Assembly (NCBI GenBank): GCA_000799755.1
Contig: JUHI01000001.1
Location: forward strand, 1,054,001-1,118,000
DNA from: Martinezella tropici
GTDB taxonomy: Bacteria > Pseudomonadota > Alphaproteobacteria > Rhizobiales > Rhizobiaceae
Reading direction: 5' to 3'
Length of the DNA: 64,000 nucleotides
A program made the position numbers and the translations under genes. Below the pieces are notes generated by a model that saw only the letters and a program-made list of their open reading frames with translations, made no database searches and was not told the origin of the DNA. Of the stretch, positions 44,184-53,988 are shown in pieces. Each line of letters opens with the position of its first letter. The first letter of the stretch is position 1.

Positions 44184-44954
44184 TCAAGCCGGCCGGTAGA
44201 TGGCCTCGGCCTCGCTTTTCAGCATTCCCATGATCGATCGATAGGGCGCCGGCCCATAGCTGATACGGCTGACGCCCAGCCTTGCCATGGTCTCGTTGTC
44301 GGGCGTCGTCGGGCGCACCATGATGTTAACAGGCAAAGGCGAGCGCTCGCAAAGGGCCCCGATCAAGTCCGGCTCGACAAGCCCCGGCGCAAAGAAGCCG
44401 CTTGCGCCTGCCTGAGCGAAAGCGTCGGCGCGGCGATAGGCCTCGTCCAGCAGGAGCTGATGATGCGCCGTGTCGCTTTCCTGCAGGAAAAGATCCGTGC
44501 GGGCATTGATGAACAACGGCAGCTCGCGGCGATCGGCCATTTCCCGGATGGCGCGAATGCGTGCCGTCTGCGCCTCGATTGGATGAACGCCCTGGCCGCC
44601 GATCACCTGATCCTCGAAATTGATGCCGATGGCACCGTGATCCATGATCTTTTCGACATTGGCGGCGACTTCCTCGGGTTCAACGGCATAACCGCCCTCG
44701 AAATCGACCGACAGAGGCAAGGGGCTCGTCACCGAAATCAGCCTGGCCGTAACCGCCAGCAGCGATAGCGGGATTGCCTGACCATCGCCGAAGCCGTTGG
44801 CGGCGGCAACCGACCAGCTTCCCGTCGCCAGCGCCTTTGCACCGGCCTCGGTAACGGCCTTGGCAGAGCCTGCATCCCAAATATTGAAAAGGATCAGCGG
44901 CTCGCCCTTCTTGTGCAGCCGCGCGAATTCCTGTGCCTTCTCCACCTGACTCAT
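44184..44954 (-). CDS. Isocitrate lyase/PEP mutase-superfamily enzyme
   Basis: A 256-residue TIM-barrel enzyme. FNIWDAGSAKAVTEAGAKALATGSWSVAAANGFGDG at the N-terminus, LSVDFEGGYAVEPEEVAANV with the metal-binding Asp, GINFEDQVIGG (Glu/Asp) and LPLFINARTDLFL follow the oxaloacetate decarboxylase/PEP phosphonomutase branch. Probably cleaves or forms a C–C or C–P bond next to a carboxylate; the short catalytic loop lacks the KKCGH of isocitrate lyase. ATG at 44954 with GGAGGGG. Substrate unknown. Confidence 0.87.
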   Translation of the reverse strand: MSQVEKAQEFARLHKKGEPLILFNIWDAGSAKAVTEAGAKALATGSWSVAAANGFGDGQAIPLSLLAVTARLISVTSPLPLSVDFEGGYAVEPEEVAANVEKIMDHGAIGINFEDQVIGGQGVHPIEAQTARIRAIREMADRRELPLFINARTDLFLQESDTAHHQLLLDEAYRRADAFAQAGASGFFAPGLVEPDLIGALCERSPLPVNIMVRPTTPDNETMARLGVSRISYGPAPYRSIMGMLKSEAEAIYRPA

Positions 44955-45170
44955 CGCATCCCCTCCGAAAAGCCCGGCCGGGTGATTTCTCCTCCGCGAC
45001 CAGAAAGAGCGTAAGCTCCCCCTCACATGGCAAATAGAGTAAAACCCCGGAAATCAATAGTAAAATCATAGCCGGCATTGGATCATCCGGCAATCTCCCC
45101 GATCCGACCTACTTGTCGCAGGACGAATATTTTCCTTCCCCTGCCGGGAGCGCACATGCGATAAGAGCCC

Positions 45171-45875
45171 ATGAGCCAGACAAAAACACTCTCCCAGCCA
45201 TCAGATTTCTCGAACATCCGCGATTGGGTGTTCGATCTCGACAACACGCTTTATCCGCATCATGTTGATCTCTTCGCGCAGATCGACAAGAATATGACGG
45301 CTTATGTCTCTGCTCTTCTGCAGATGGAGCGAGAAGACGCCCGCAAACTGCAGAAGCAATATTACCTCGAGCACGGCACGACCTTGCAGGGGCTGATGAT
45401 CCATCACGGCATCGATCCCAACGATTTCCTGGAGAAGGCGCATGCGATCGACTATTCCGCGCTGACGCCGCAGCCGGAGCTCGCCGCCGCTATCAAGGCG
45501 CTGCCGGGACGCAAGTTCATCTTCACCAACGGCAGCGTCAAGCACGCGGAAGCGACCGCCGGCGCTCTCGGTATCCTCGACAATTTCGACGACATCTTCG
45601 ACATCGTTGCAGCCGACTACGTGCCGAAGCCGGCCGGGACGACTTACGACAAGTTCATGAGCCTCAATCGCGTCGACACCAAAAAGGCCGTCATGTTCGA
45701 GGACCTGCCGCGCAACCTCACCGTACCCAAGGCGCTCGGCATGAAGACGGTGCTTCTCGTGCCGCAAAATCTCGAGACAGCCGTCGTCGAATGGTGGGAG
45801 CGAACGACCGGGGAAGACGACCACATCGACTATGTGACCGACGACCTCACCGCCTTCCTCAAGACGTTGGTTTAA
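45171..45875 (+). CDS. HAD-family pyrimidine 5'-nucleotidase
   Basis: A 234-residue HAD phosphatase of the SDT1/YjjG-like pyrimidine 5'-nucleotidase group. Motif I is VFDLDNTLYPHH (D22 nucleophile, D24), motif II FTNGS, and motif III/IV KPAGTTYDKF and MFEDLPRNLTVPKALGM. It dephosphorylates pyrimidine (or modified) nucleotides in the cytosol. A 6-bp hairpin CCATTC-ATTA-GAATGG follows the stop. In rhizobia this gene commonly lies near dapD/dapE, as here. Ribosome site weak (AAGAG). Confidence 0.9.
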   Translation: MSQTKTLSQPSDFSNIRDWVFDLDNTLYPHHVDLFAQIDKNMTAYVSALLQMEREDARKLQKQYYLEHGTTLQGLMIHHGIDPNDFLEKAHAIDYSALTPQPELAAAIKALPGRKFIFTNGSVKHAEATAGALGILDNFDDIFDIVAADYVPKPAGTTYDKFMSLNRVDTKKAVMFEDLPRNLTVPKALGMKTVLLVPQNLETAVVEWWERTTGEDDHIDYVTDDLTAFLKTLV

Positions 45876-45988
45876 CCATTCATTAGAATGGGGTTACCAA
45901 AGTTTCATCCGCCTTACAGAGGTTTAATTGGTCGTTTTCCGCGGCCAGCCGTATCGTTTGACCATTCCTCGACACGAAAGGAAAAGCG

Positions 45989-46729
45989 ATGAACGGGAAA
46001 AAACTTCTTCTGGCTGGACTTTCCGCAACCCTGCTTCTGGGCGGTGCCGCGCAGATGGCCCTCGCCGCTCAACATGATGGCGAGGGCTGGGGCAGGCACC
46101 ATCATCACTATCATCAAGGCCGCTGGCACAGACCGCATTTTTCGCCCGCAGTCCTTTACGTGCGCATGCTGAAGGAATTCGGCAATCCGGGCGATACGAA
46201 GCTTACCCGGGATGAAGTCAAGGCGGGCGTCGACAAGATCTTCGACCAGATCGACGTCAATCATGACGGTGAAATCACCCCCGGCGAATATCGTGCCTAT
46301 CGTCAGGAACAGATGAAGCAGTGGCGGGCCGAGCACGCCAAGGCCAATGGCGATCAGACTCAGAATGGCCAGGCACAGGGCGGCGACCAGGCTCAAGCCA
46401 ATCAGGCCCAGAATAATCAGGCCTCGGCTAATCAGGCTCAACCCAATCAGGCTCCGGCTGACCAGTCCAAGAGCGACCAGGCTCAAAACGACAATGACAA
46501 CGACAAGGGCGGCGACGGTCATCGCCATCACGGACCGCATGGCCGCTTCATGCATGAAGGCGGCTTCATGCGCGGTGCGATGATCTTCCGCTTTGCCGAT
46601 ACCGACCAGAGCGGCCAGATCAGCAAGAAGGAAGCCGAAGACGCCATGAACAAGATCTTCGACCGGCTGGACCGGAACCACGACGGTGTGGTCAACCTGG
46701 ACGACATCCAGGTCCGGCCGCTGCTGTAA
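45989..46729 (+). CDS. Secreted EF-hand calcium-binding protein with Asn/Gln/Ala repeat linker
   Basis: A 246-residue exported protein (signal peptide 1–26). Three canonical EF-hand loops are visible: residues 89–100 (DVNHDGEITPGE), 204–215 (DTDQSGQISKKE) and 228–239 (DRNHDGVVNLDD); a degenerate one may precede the first (about 69–76). Residues 120–170 are a low-complexity linker of NQAQ/DQAQ-like units encoded by imperfect tandem repeats, flanked by His-rich stretches. Likely a periplasmic Ca2+ buffer or sensor. AAGGAAAAG before the ATG. Function unknown. Confidence 0.9.
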   Translation: MNGKKLLLAGLSATLLLGGAAQMALAAQHDGEGWGRHHHHYHQGRWHRPHFSPAVLYVRMLKEFGNPGDTKLTRDEVKAGVDKIFDQIDVNHDGEITPGEYRAYRQEQMKQWRAEHAKANGDQTQNGQAQGGDQAQANQAQNNQASANQAQPNQAPADQSKSDQAQNDNDNDKGGDGHRHHGPHGRFMHEGGFMRGAMIFRFADTDQSGQISKKEAEDAMNKIFDRLDRNHDGVVNLDDIQVRPLL

Positions 46730-46760
46730 GCGCGTCGCTCCGGCAATAGTCTCACAAACG

Positions 46761-46796
46761 AAAGCCCGCCCTCGCCTCCGCGACGGCGGGCTTTTT
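46761..46796. terminator. Terminator after the EF-hand gene
   Basis: AAAGCCCGCC / GGCGGGCTTT forms a 10-bp stem with a 14-base loop, then TTTTT. Serves the EF-hand gene and the convergent LOG-family gene, whose stop is only five bases away. Confidence 0.85.
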
Positions 46797-46800
46797 GGTA

Positions 46801-47688
46801 TCAGTGGCCGTTGTCGTGGTGGCCGTTATCGTGCTCGTAGAAGTCGGTAACGATCTTCCACGCCTCGTCGGCGGTATCGACGAAGCTGATGAGGTTGACA
46901 TCATCGGGAGCGATCGTGCCGAATTCGGCAAGCGCGTCGAAATTGATGATGCTGCGCCAGAACTTCTCGCCAAACAGGATGAGCGGCAGCCGCTCCATGC
47001 GGCCCGTCTGGATCAGCGTCAGGCATTCGAACAGTTCGTCGAGCGTGCCGAAGCCGCCCGGAAACACCGCGATCGCCTTGGCGCGCACCATGAAGTGCAT
47101 CTTGCGGATCGCGAAGTAATGGAAATTGAAGCTGAGTTCCGGGGTGACATAGGCATTCGGCGCCTGCTCGTGCGGCAGCACGATGTTGAGGCCGATCGAT
47201 GGCGCTCCTTCTTCAGCCGCCCCGCGATTGCCGGCTTCCATGACGCCCGGCCCACCGCCGGTGACGACGACATATTCGTGGTAATCGAAGCCGGCGGAAT
47301 AGCGGGAGCAAAGCCGGGCGAACTTGCGGGCTTCCTCGTAATAGACCGATGCCGCCTCGAGATTGGCGCGCTGCACGTCGTTGCGGGCAGCCCAGGCATT
47401 GGTGCCGGGGGCTGGAATGCGCGCGCCGCCAAACATGACGACGGTCGACTTGATGCCGCGCTCGGTCAGCGACATTTCGGTCTTCAGCAATTCCAGCTGC
47501 AGGCGGATCGGCCGCAATTCCTCGCGGCACAGGAAATCCTCGTCGGCATAGGCGAGCCGGTAGGAAGGCGACATCGACTGCGGCGTGCGCGGCACGGACT
47601 CGGCTCGCTGCTTGTCCGCCGAACTCGTCTTCAATGGGTCCCAAACCCCATCCTTGCGCCGCAGCCTGCCGTTCTTCGCCTTGCTCAT
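46801..47688 (-). CDS. LOG-family (TIGR00730-like) nucleotide phosphoribohydrolase-type protein
   Basis: A 295-residue Rossmann-fold protein of the 'lysine decarboxylase-like'/LOG family. Signature residues VVVTGGGPGVMEAGNRGA and FPGGFGTLDELFE (PGGxGTxxE) form the active site that cleaves N6-substituted AMP (cytokinin riboside monophosphate) or AMP. This is the long bacterial form with an N-terminal extension. The tail ends HDNGHHDNGH, a short duplication. Actual role may be purine nucleotide turnover rather than cytokinin release. ATG at 47688. Confidence 0.88.
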   Translation of the reverse strand: MSKAKNGRLRRKDGVWDPLKTSSADKQRAESVPRTPQSMSPSYRLAYADEDFLCREELRPIRLQLELLKTEMSLTERGIKSTVVMFGGARIPAPGTNAWAARNDVQRANLEAASVYYEEARKFARLCSRYSAGFDYHEYVVVTGGGPGVMEAGNRGAAEEGAPSIGLNIVLPHEQAPNAYVTPELSFNFHYFAIRKMHFMVRAKAIAVFPGGFGTLDELFECLTLIQTGRMERLPLILFGEKFWRSIINFDALAEFGTIAPDDVNLISFVDTADEAWKIVTDFYEHDNGHHDNGH

Positions 47689-47903
47689 TTCTTCATGCCT
47701 TTCAAATCGATCATGACGGACCTTTCCCGCCCGCAGACAGGAATGCCCAAGCTCTTGCATATGCCCCTACAACGCCTTGAATCCAAGCTCAATCGGCGCG
47801 GAAAAGACATTCCATTTTCGAACTCCATGCTATAGGACCAATCGACCGCTTCCGGACCATTATCCGGAAATCACGATAGGCCCTGACGTTTTAAGGAATT
47901 CCC

Positions 47904-48761
<858 letters not shown>

Positions 48762-48918
48762 TCCGCAAATTTTGGAAGCGCGGTCGCCATATCGCGCTTC
48801 CCTTATGCTTGCCGGGTGAGCATGCCTGTGCGATTGCTGGAATCGCGGCAAAGAATTTCGAGTCGCCACCGACCCTTTGCCATCGCTTTGCCATTTCCCG
48901 CCGGATAAGTTGCCCCCG

Positions 48919-50112
48919 ATGACTGTTACCGATCCCGTCGCCAATCTGCAGACCCTCATTCGCTGTGCCTCCGTCACCCCTGCCGAAGGCGGTGCGTTGA
49001 CCGCACTTGCCGACATGCTGCTGCCGCTCGGCTTCAAGGTCGAACGCATGACCGCAAGCGAGCCGGGAACGCCCGATATCGAAAACCTTTATGCGCGCCT
49101 CGGCGCGGATGGGCCGCACCTGATGTTTGCCGGCCATACGGATGTCGTTCCGATCGGCGATGCGGCTTCCTGGACCCATCCGCCTTTCGCCGCCGAAATC
49201 GCCAATGGCGAGCTTTTCGGCCGCGGCGCAGTGGACATGAAGGGCGGCATCGCCTGTTTCGTCGCCGCCGTGGCGCGCCATATCGAGAAGCATGGCAAGC
49301 CCGCCGGCTCGATCTCCTTCCTGATCACCGGCGACGAAGAGGGACCGGCGATCAACGGCACCGTCAAGCTGCTGCAATGGGCAGCCGAGCGTGGCGAAAC
49401 ATGGGATGCATCGCTCGTCGGCGAGCCGACCAATCCGAACCGGCTGGGCGACATGATCAAGATCGGCCGCCGCGGCTCGATCTCCGGCACCATCACCGTC
49501 CACGGCGTTCAGGGTCATGCCGCCTATCCGCACCTTGCCGACAACCCGGTGCGCAGCATCGTCAAGCTGACGGAAGCGCTGCTCGACCCGCCTTTTGACG
49601 CCGGCACAGACAATTTCCAGCCGTCCAACCTCGAAGTGACGACGATCGACGTCGGCAATGCCGCTACCAACGTCATTCCCGCCAAGGCGACCGCGACCTT
49701 CAACATCCGCTTCAACGACAGCTGGACCGTCGAGACGTTGAAGGCCGCAATCCTGGCTCGTCTGGATGCTGCGGCAGCCGATCAGACGTTGCGCCCCGGA
49801 CGGCCACCGGCGAAATACGGCATCGTCTGGTCCGAACGGCCCAGCCAAGTCTTCCTGACGCGCAACAACGCGCTGATCGCCTCGCTCTCCTCCGCCGTCG
49901 AGAACATCACCGGTCAAAGGCCGGTGCTTTCGACCACCGGCGGCACCTCGGATGCCCGCTACATCAAGGATTACTGCCCCGTCGTCGAATTCGGCCTCGT
50001 CGGCCAGACCATGCATATGGTCGACGAACGCGTGGCCGTCGCTGATCTCGAAACGCTGACCGGGATCTACCAGACCTTCATCCAGCGCTGGTTCGAGAAT
50101 GCCGAGCTTTAG
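48919..50112 (+). CDS. dapE: Succinyl-diaminopimelate desuccinylase
   Basis: A 397-residue M20-family metallopeptidase-like enzyme releasing succinate from N-succinyl-LL-diaminopimelate. Di-zinc site: H73 and D75 (FAGHTDVVPIG), D106 (GRGAVDMKGG), catalytic E140 with E141 (GDEEGPA), and a later Glu in LVGEPTN and His near the C-terminus. Start ATG at 48919, preceded by weak GGATAAG; fourteen upstream codons are also open. Its 3' end overlaps the following membrane-protein gene by 14 bases. Confidence 0.97.
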   Translation: MTVTDPVANLQTLIRCASVTPAEGGALTALADMLLPLGFKVERMTASEPGTPDIENLYARLGADGPHLMFAGHTDVVPIGDAASWTHPPFAAEIANGELFGRGAVDMKGGIACFVAAVARHIEKHGKPAGSISFLITGDEEGPAINGTVKLLQWAAERGETWDASLVGEPTNPNRLGDMIKIGRRGSISGTITVHGVQGHAAYPHLADNPVRSIVKLTEALLDPPFDAGTDNFQPSNLEVTTIDVGNAATNVIPAKATATFNIRFNDSWTVETLKAAILARLDAAAADQTLRPGRPPAKYGIVWSERPSQVFLTRNNALIASLSSAVENITGQRPVLSTTGGTSDARYIKDYCPVVEFGLVGQTMHMVDERVAVADLETLTGIYQTFIQRWFENAEL

Positions 50113-50698
50113 GGAAGTCCAATATTACCTGTCTGGCCTCTGGCTGCTGATCCGCATGGATGCGCGCGGCTTCCAGTATCTCGACATATCGGACCGCGGC
50201 ATGCTGCGCTCTTTCTGGGCGATTTTCTGGAGCCTGCCGTCGATCGGTATTTCCTGGCTCTGGTGGCAGAAGGCCTATCTGACGGCGATGCCGCCGGAGA
50301 CATCGACGGGCCTCGCCTTCTTTCTGCGTCTGGCGCTGGTCGAGGTCGCGAACTGGCTGATCCCGCTCGTTCTGGCCGGCGTATTGCTGCTGATTTTCCG
50401 TTTCGGCGATAAGTTTACGCCGATCGTCGTCGTGGTAAACTGGCTCGGCGTGCCAACATCCTATCTGAACGCGCTGCTGATCGCGTTGATTGCCTTCATT
50501 CCCGGCTCCAGCGGGCTGGTGGCGCTGCTGTGGCTTGTTCTGATGATGGCAATCATCTTTTCGCTGGCGCGCATGCTCAGAATGATCTGCGGCACGCATC
50601 CGCTGTTCATCGGCACGTTGACGCTGGTGCTGCTGATACCGACCATGCTTTTGACGGATTTCCTGCAGCGCTTCCTCGGCGTCTATCCGCCAGGCTAA
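50099..50698 (+). CDS. Multi-pass membrane protein of unknown function
   Basis: A 199-residue inner-membrane protein with five or six hydrophobic helices. The N-terminus PSFREVQYYLSGLWLLIRMD is amphipathic and cytoplasmic. Family-like features include GFQYLDISDRGMLRSFWA and NWLGVPTSYLNALLIALIAF; I do not recognise a named domain, although a Yip1-like arrangement is possible. It starts inside the end of dapE (14-base overlap), so it is translated with lysine synthesis enzymes. Codon use is like its neighbours. Confidence 0.75.
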   Translation: MPSFREVQYYLSGLWLLIRMDARGFQYLDISDRGMLRSFWAIFWSLPSIGISWLWWQKAYLTAMPPETSTGLAFFLRLALVEVANWLIPLVLAGVLLLIFRFGDKFTPIVVVVNWLGVPTSYLNALLIALIAFIPGSSGLVALLWLVLMMAIIFSLARMLRMICGTHPLFIGTLTLVLLIPTMLLTDFLQRFLGVYPPG

Positions 50699-50713
50699 AA
50701 TAGCCGATGGAGA

Positions 50714-51517
50714 TTACGACTGGTCCTCGCCGTCGTCGGCATTTTCGACATCGTCAGGAAAACCGGCGCCATCGCGATAATCCACCTGCATGAAATAAAG
50801 TCCATCCGGCGGAGCGACAGGGCCGCAGGCCTTGCGATCCCGAGCCTCGAGTGCCGCGCGCACATCATCGGGCGTCCACTTGCCCTCGCCCGCCAGCTTC
50901 AGCGTGCCGGCAAAGGAGCGGATCTGATTGTGCAGGAAGCTCTGCGCCGTGGCACGGATCTCGATCAGCTCGCCGCTGCGCGTCACATCCAGCCGATCGA
51001 GGGTGCGCACCGGGCTGTTTGCCTGACAATGGGCCGAGCGGAAGGTGGTGAAATCATGCAGGCCGACGAGGGTCTGCGCCGCGGCATGCATCACCTCGTA
51101 ATCCATGTCCTTCGGCACCCACCAGGCGCGGCCGGCTTCCAGCGCCAATGGCGCGCGGCGGGCAATGATGCGGTAGAGATAATGGCGGCGGATGGCCGAA
51201 AAGCGCGCATCGAAGCTCTGGTCGACCTCGACGATATCGAGAATGGCGACACGGTCGCCAGCCATCCTTAGATGGGCATTGAGCGCATTGCGCAGCGTAT
51301 AGATCTTCCAGTCCTTGGAGAGATCGGCATGCATGACCTGACCCATGGCGTGCACGCCGGAATCGGTGCGCCCCGCGCCGCGGATCGAAACCGTTTCGCC
51401 CGTCAGCGACAGGATGGCGCCTTCGATTGCGCCCTGCACGGAAGGGCCGTTTTCCTGACGCTGCCAGCCGACATAGGGAATGCCGTCATATTCGACGGTC
51501 ATCTTGTAACGCGGCAT
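50714..51517 (-). CDS. truA: tRNA pseudouridine synthase A
   Basis: A 267-residue enzyme forming pseudouridine at tRNA positions 38–40. Catalytic D52 lies in [27 protein letters not shown] at the N-terminus and [13 protein letters not shown] near the C-terminus are conserved. Its ATG shares one base with the fmt stop (TGATG), so it is coupled to fmt. In the order def–fmt–truA common in rhizobia. The short acidic tail ([13 protein letters not shown]) is a lineage extension. Confidence 0.97.
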   Translation of the reverse strand: MPRYKMTVEYDGIPYVGWQRQENGPSVQGAIEGAILSLTGETVSIRGAGRTDSGVHAMGQVMHADLSKDWKIYTLRNALNAHLRMAGDRVAILDIVEVDQSFDARFSAIRRHYLYRIIARRAPLALEAGRAWWVPKDMDYEVMHAAAQTLVGLHDFTTFRSAHCQANSPVRTLDRLDVTRSGELIEIRATAQSFLHNQIRSFAGTLKLAGEGKWTPDDVRAALEARDRKACGPVAPPDGLYFMQVDYRDGAGFPDDVENADDGEDQS

Positions 51518-52464
51518 CAGGCTTGCTCCGATGCAAGCACGGTGCCAAGCGCAATCGGCGTGCCGCGCAGGAAATCGGCTGCCGCCAGCGGCTTGCCGCC
51601 AGCCTTCTGCAGCTTCGTGAGCCGGACGGCGCCGTTGGCGCAGGCAATGACGAGATCATCCGTCAGAACCTGTCCGGCCACGGCATTGCCTTCGGCCAAT
51701 TCGGAACCCAACACCTTGACGCGCTCTGGTCGGCCGGCGATTTCGGCTTCGAACCAGGCACCGGGAAACGGCGACAAGCCGCGAATATGATTGTGGACAT
51801 CGGCCGCCGGCTTGCCGAAATCAATACGGGTCTCGCCCTTGTCGATCTTCGCGGCATAGAGAACGCCTTCGGACGGCTGAGCGGTCAGCGGCAGTTCGTC
51901 ATGCTCCAGCTTGTTCATCGCCTCGGCCATCGCCTTCGCGCCGACGAGCATCAGCCTGTCATGCAACTCGCCAGCAGTCATGGTATCACCGATGTCAACC
52001 TCGCGTGTGAGCGCGACCGGGCCGGTATCGAGCCCCTTGTCCATCTTCATCACCATCATGCCGGTCTTGGCGTCGCCGGCCATGATGGCACGCTGGATGG
52101 GAGCAGCCCCACGCCAGCGCGGCAGCAGCGAGGCATGGCCGTTGTAGCAGCCAAGGCGCGTGCCCCCGAGGATCGCTTCCGGCAGCAGCAGGCCATAGGC
52201 GACGACAACGGCGACATCGGCATCGAGGTCGCGAAAGCGCTGGCGCTCGTCCGGGTCCTTGAAGTTGACCGGCGTGAAGACCGGCAGGCCCAGTAATTCG
52301 GCCGCCTGATGCACCGGCGACTTCTGCAGGTCCAGCCCGCGCCGGCCACCTGGGCGCGGCGGCTGTGTATAGACGGCCCGCACCTTGTGCCCGGCATCGA
52401 TCAAAGCCCGCAACGTCGGTACGGAAAATTCGGGTGTTCCCATGAAAATGATGTTGAGCGACAT
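51517..52464 (-). CDS. fmt: Methionyl-tRNA formyltransferase
   Basis: A 315-residue enzyme formylating initiator Met-tRNA with 10-formyl-tetrahydrofolate. Catalytic residues N108 and H110 ([22 protein letters not shown], with SLLP folate motif) and an Asp at about 142–146 (KGLDTGP). N-terminal [19 protein letters not shown] is the Rossmann fold; the C-terminal OB-like domain binds tRNA. The residue between N108 and H110 is Gly, as in several alphaproteobacteria. Start at the ATG at 52464; another in-frame ATG lies three codons upstream but has no ribosome site. Confidence 0.97.
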   Translation of the reverse strand: MSLNIIFMGTPEFSVPTLRALIDAGHKVRAVYTQPPRPGGRRGLDLQKSPVHQAAELLGLPVFTPVNFKDPDERQRFRDLDADVAVVVAYGLLLPEAILGGTRLGCYNGHASLLPRWRGAAPIQRAIMAGDAKTGMMVMKMDKGLDTGPVALTREVDIGDTMTAGELHDRLMLVGAKAMAEAMNKLEHDELPLTAQPSEGVLYAAKIDKGETRIDFGKPAADVHNHIRGLSPFPGAWFEAEIAGRPERVKVLGSELAEGNAVAGQVLTDDLVIACANGAVRLTKLQKAGGKPLAAADFLRGTPIALGTVLASEQA

Positions 52465-52525
52465 GCGGTCCATCCGGCTGAGATTATCAAGTTTCGCGTG
52501 ACCCGAGCGCCATCTGGGTCAAATG

Positions 52526-52945
52526 TTAGCCGCCTTCAAACGGGTTTATGAGCTTGAGATCAAGCCCCTCGAAGTCTTTTGTGTTGCGCGTCGCCAGGGT
52601 CGCGCCATTCGCAAGACAGATGGCGGCGATCATGGCGTCCTTCGTTTCCATCCTTCGCCCAAGCTTGTGACGTCGAGCGGAGATTATTCCGTATTGATGG
52701 GCTGCGTTGGTGGAAAACCCCAGAACGCGGCCGGAAAACTCCGCCTCTACCGCTTCCAGTTCCGCGAGCAAGGCCGTCTTGCGTTTTCCCTCGACCAGGA
52801 GTTCCAGCCCGAACCGGACTTCTCCGACGGTGATGGCGGTCAAGAAAACGGCCTCGGCAGCGAAGCCGTCAAGCCAGGATAATATGCGCTCGCTATACAG
52901 TCGCCCTTGCAGCTCCGATACGACATTGGTGTCCAGAACGATCAT
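52526..52945 (-). CDS. PIN-domain toxin (VapC/FitB-like ribonuclease)
   Basis: A 139-residue PIN-domain endoribonuclease. Metal-binding acids D5 (LDTNVVSE), E42 (VGEVRFG), D103 (TKDAMIAA) and D124 (NTKDFEGL) are all present, with N7 and N121. The pattern (MIVLDTNVVSEL, TAITVGEVRFGLELL, GRVLGFSTNAAHQYG, ATLATRNTKDFEGL) is that of FitB/StbB-type VapC. It begins 15 bases after the antitoxin gene. The pair sits between fmt and def, all on one strand. Target RNA unknown. Confidence 0.93.
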   Translation of the reverse strand: MIVLDTNVVSELQGRLYSERILSWLDGFAAEAVFLTAITVGEVRFGLELLVEGKRKTALLAELEAVEAEFSGRVLGFSTNAAHQYGIISARRHKLGRRMETKDAMIAAICLANGATLATRNTKDFEGLDLKLINPFEGG

Positions 52946-52960
52946 GCGTTCGCCACAAAC

Positions 52961-53221
52961 CTATTCGAAACGGGGCGGATCGCGATCCGGCCCATTTCGA
53001 AAGGCATTGATTGCTTCGACTTCCTCTTCGCTGAGCTTCTCCGCGCCGAGAACGGCTCTCAATCGCTGCCCGGCCGACTTGCTTCCATCCTGCTCACGTC
53101 CGAGCGATTGGCGCAGCAAGGCAATCGCCTCATCGGAGAGGCTGCGGCCATGCCGATTGGCATTTACTTGCAATTGCTTCTTCAGGCTGTCGTCAATGCC
53201 GCGCAACAAAAGATCACTCAT
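52961..53221 (-). CDS. FitA-like antitoxin
   Basis: An 86-residue antitoxin with an N-terminal ribbon-helix-helix (MSDLLLRGIDDSLKKQLQVN, then RHGRSLSDEAIALLRQSL), as in FitA/StbC, and a C-terminal toxin-binding tail (EEEVEAINAFRNGPDRDPP). It neutralises the PIN toxin and represses the operon. GGAGG five bases before the ATG at 53221 sets the start; an ATG four codons earlier overlaps the ribosome site. Two tandem TGATATCA sites lie immediately upstream. Confidence 0.92.
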   Translation of the reverse strand: MSDLLLRGIDDSLKKQLQVNANRHGRSLSDEAIALLRQSLGREQDGSKSAGQRLRAVLGAEKLSEEEVEAINAFRNGPDRDPPRFE

Positions 53222-53234
53222 TCGCGCCTCCATT

Positions 53235-53251
53235 TGATATCAATGATATCA
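53235..53251. promoter_or_regulatory. Tandem TGATATCA operator for the antitoxin
   Basis: TGATATCA-A-TGATATCA: two identical 8-base palindromes one base apart, 14 bases before the antitoxin start. FitA binds inverted TGATAGCA-type half-sites in Neisseria, so this closely similar sequence is the expected autoregulatory site. Confidence 0.75.
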
Positions 53252-53286
53252 TAGGCGCTCACGACAGATCCTTCAATGGCTTGCTA

Positions 53287-53802
53287 TCAGAGAGCCTTGG
53301 CCTTGGCGGCCTTGGTGAACTTCTTGATCACCATGTCGCGCTTCAGGCGGGAGATATAGTCGATGAACAACACGCCGTTCAGGTGGTCGATCTCGTGCTG
53401 CACGCAGGTCGCCAGCAGGCCGTCAGCCTCGGTGAGCTGTTCCTTGCCGTTGCGGTCCAGATGCTTGACGGTCACGCGCGCCGGGCGCTCCACTTCCGCA
53501 TAGTAATCCGGAATCGAAAGGCAGCCTTCCTCATAGACCGAACGCTCATCGGACGAAGCGACGATTTCCGGATTGATGAAAACCAGCGGCGTCTTCTCTT
53601 CGCCTTCCCGCGCGACATCGATCACAAGCATCCGACGAGGAACGCCGATCTGGATCGCGGCAAGGCCGATGCCCGGCGCGTCATACATGGTTTCCAGCAT
53701 GTCGTCGGCGAGGCGCTGAATTTCGGTATCGATCTGCTCGATGGGCTTGGAAGCCTGGCGGAGCAGCGGGTCGGGCAAAATGATGAGTGGCTTGATCGTC
53801 AT
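53287..53802 (-). CDS. def: Peptide deformylase
   Basis: A 171-residue iron/zinc deformylase that removes the formyl group from nascent proteins. The three motifs are present: [10 protein letters not shown] (44–53), EEGCLSIP with C94, and HEIDHLNG with H136, E137, H140. It is thus type 1. Start at the ATG at 53802 (GGGAAACG upstream); four earlier codons are open. It would normally be followed directly by fmt; here the antitoxin and toxin intervene. Divergent from rmuC. Confidence 0.97.
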   Translation of the reverse strand: MTIKPLIILPDPLLRQASKPIEQIDTEIQRLADDMLETMYDAPGIGLAAIQIGVPRRMLVIDVAREGEEKTPLVFINPEIVASSDERSVYEEGCLSIPDYYAEVERPARVTVKHLDRNGKEQLTEADGLLATCVQHEIDHLNGVLFIDYISRLKRDMVIKKFTKAAKAKAL

Positions 53803-53988
53803 GACGTTTCCCATAACGCATCTTGTTGTGCGATGGAATCGCCAAGATGGCGGTGACGCTGTGTTTTTTCAACGAAAGCCTGCCGAACCGACGTAAATAG
53901 CCGCGAAATTTTGTTCACGGTTTGATCTGGATATTCACGACAATTTTGCTATGCTTCCGACGAGAACTTCATCAGCGCGCCAGGTTTC

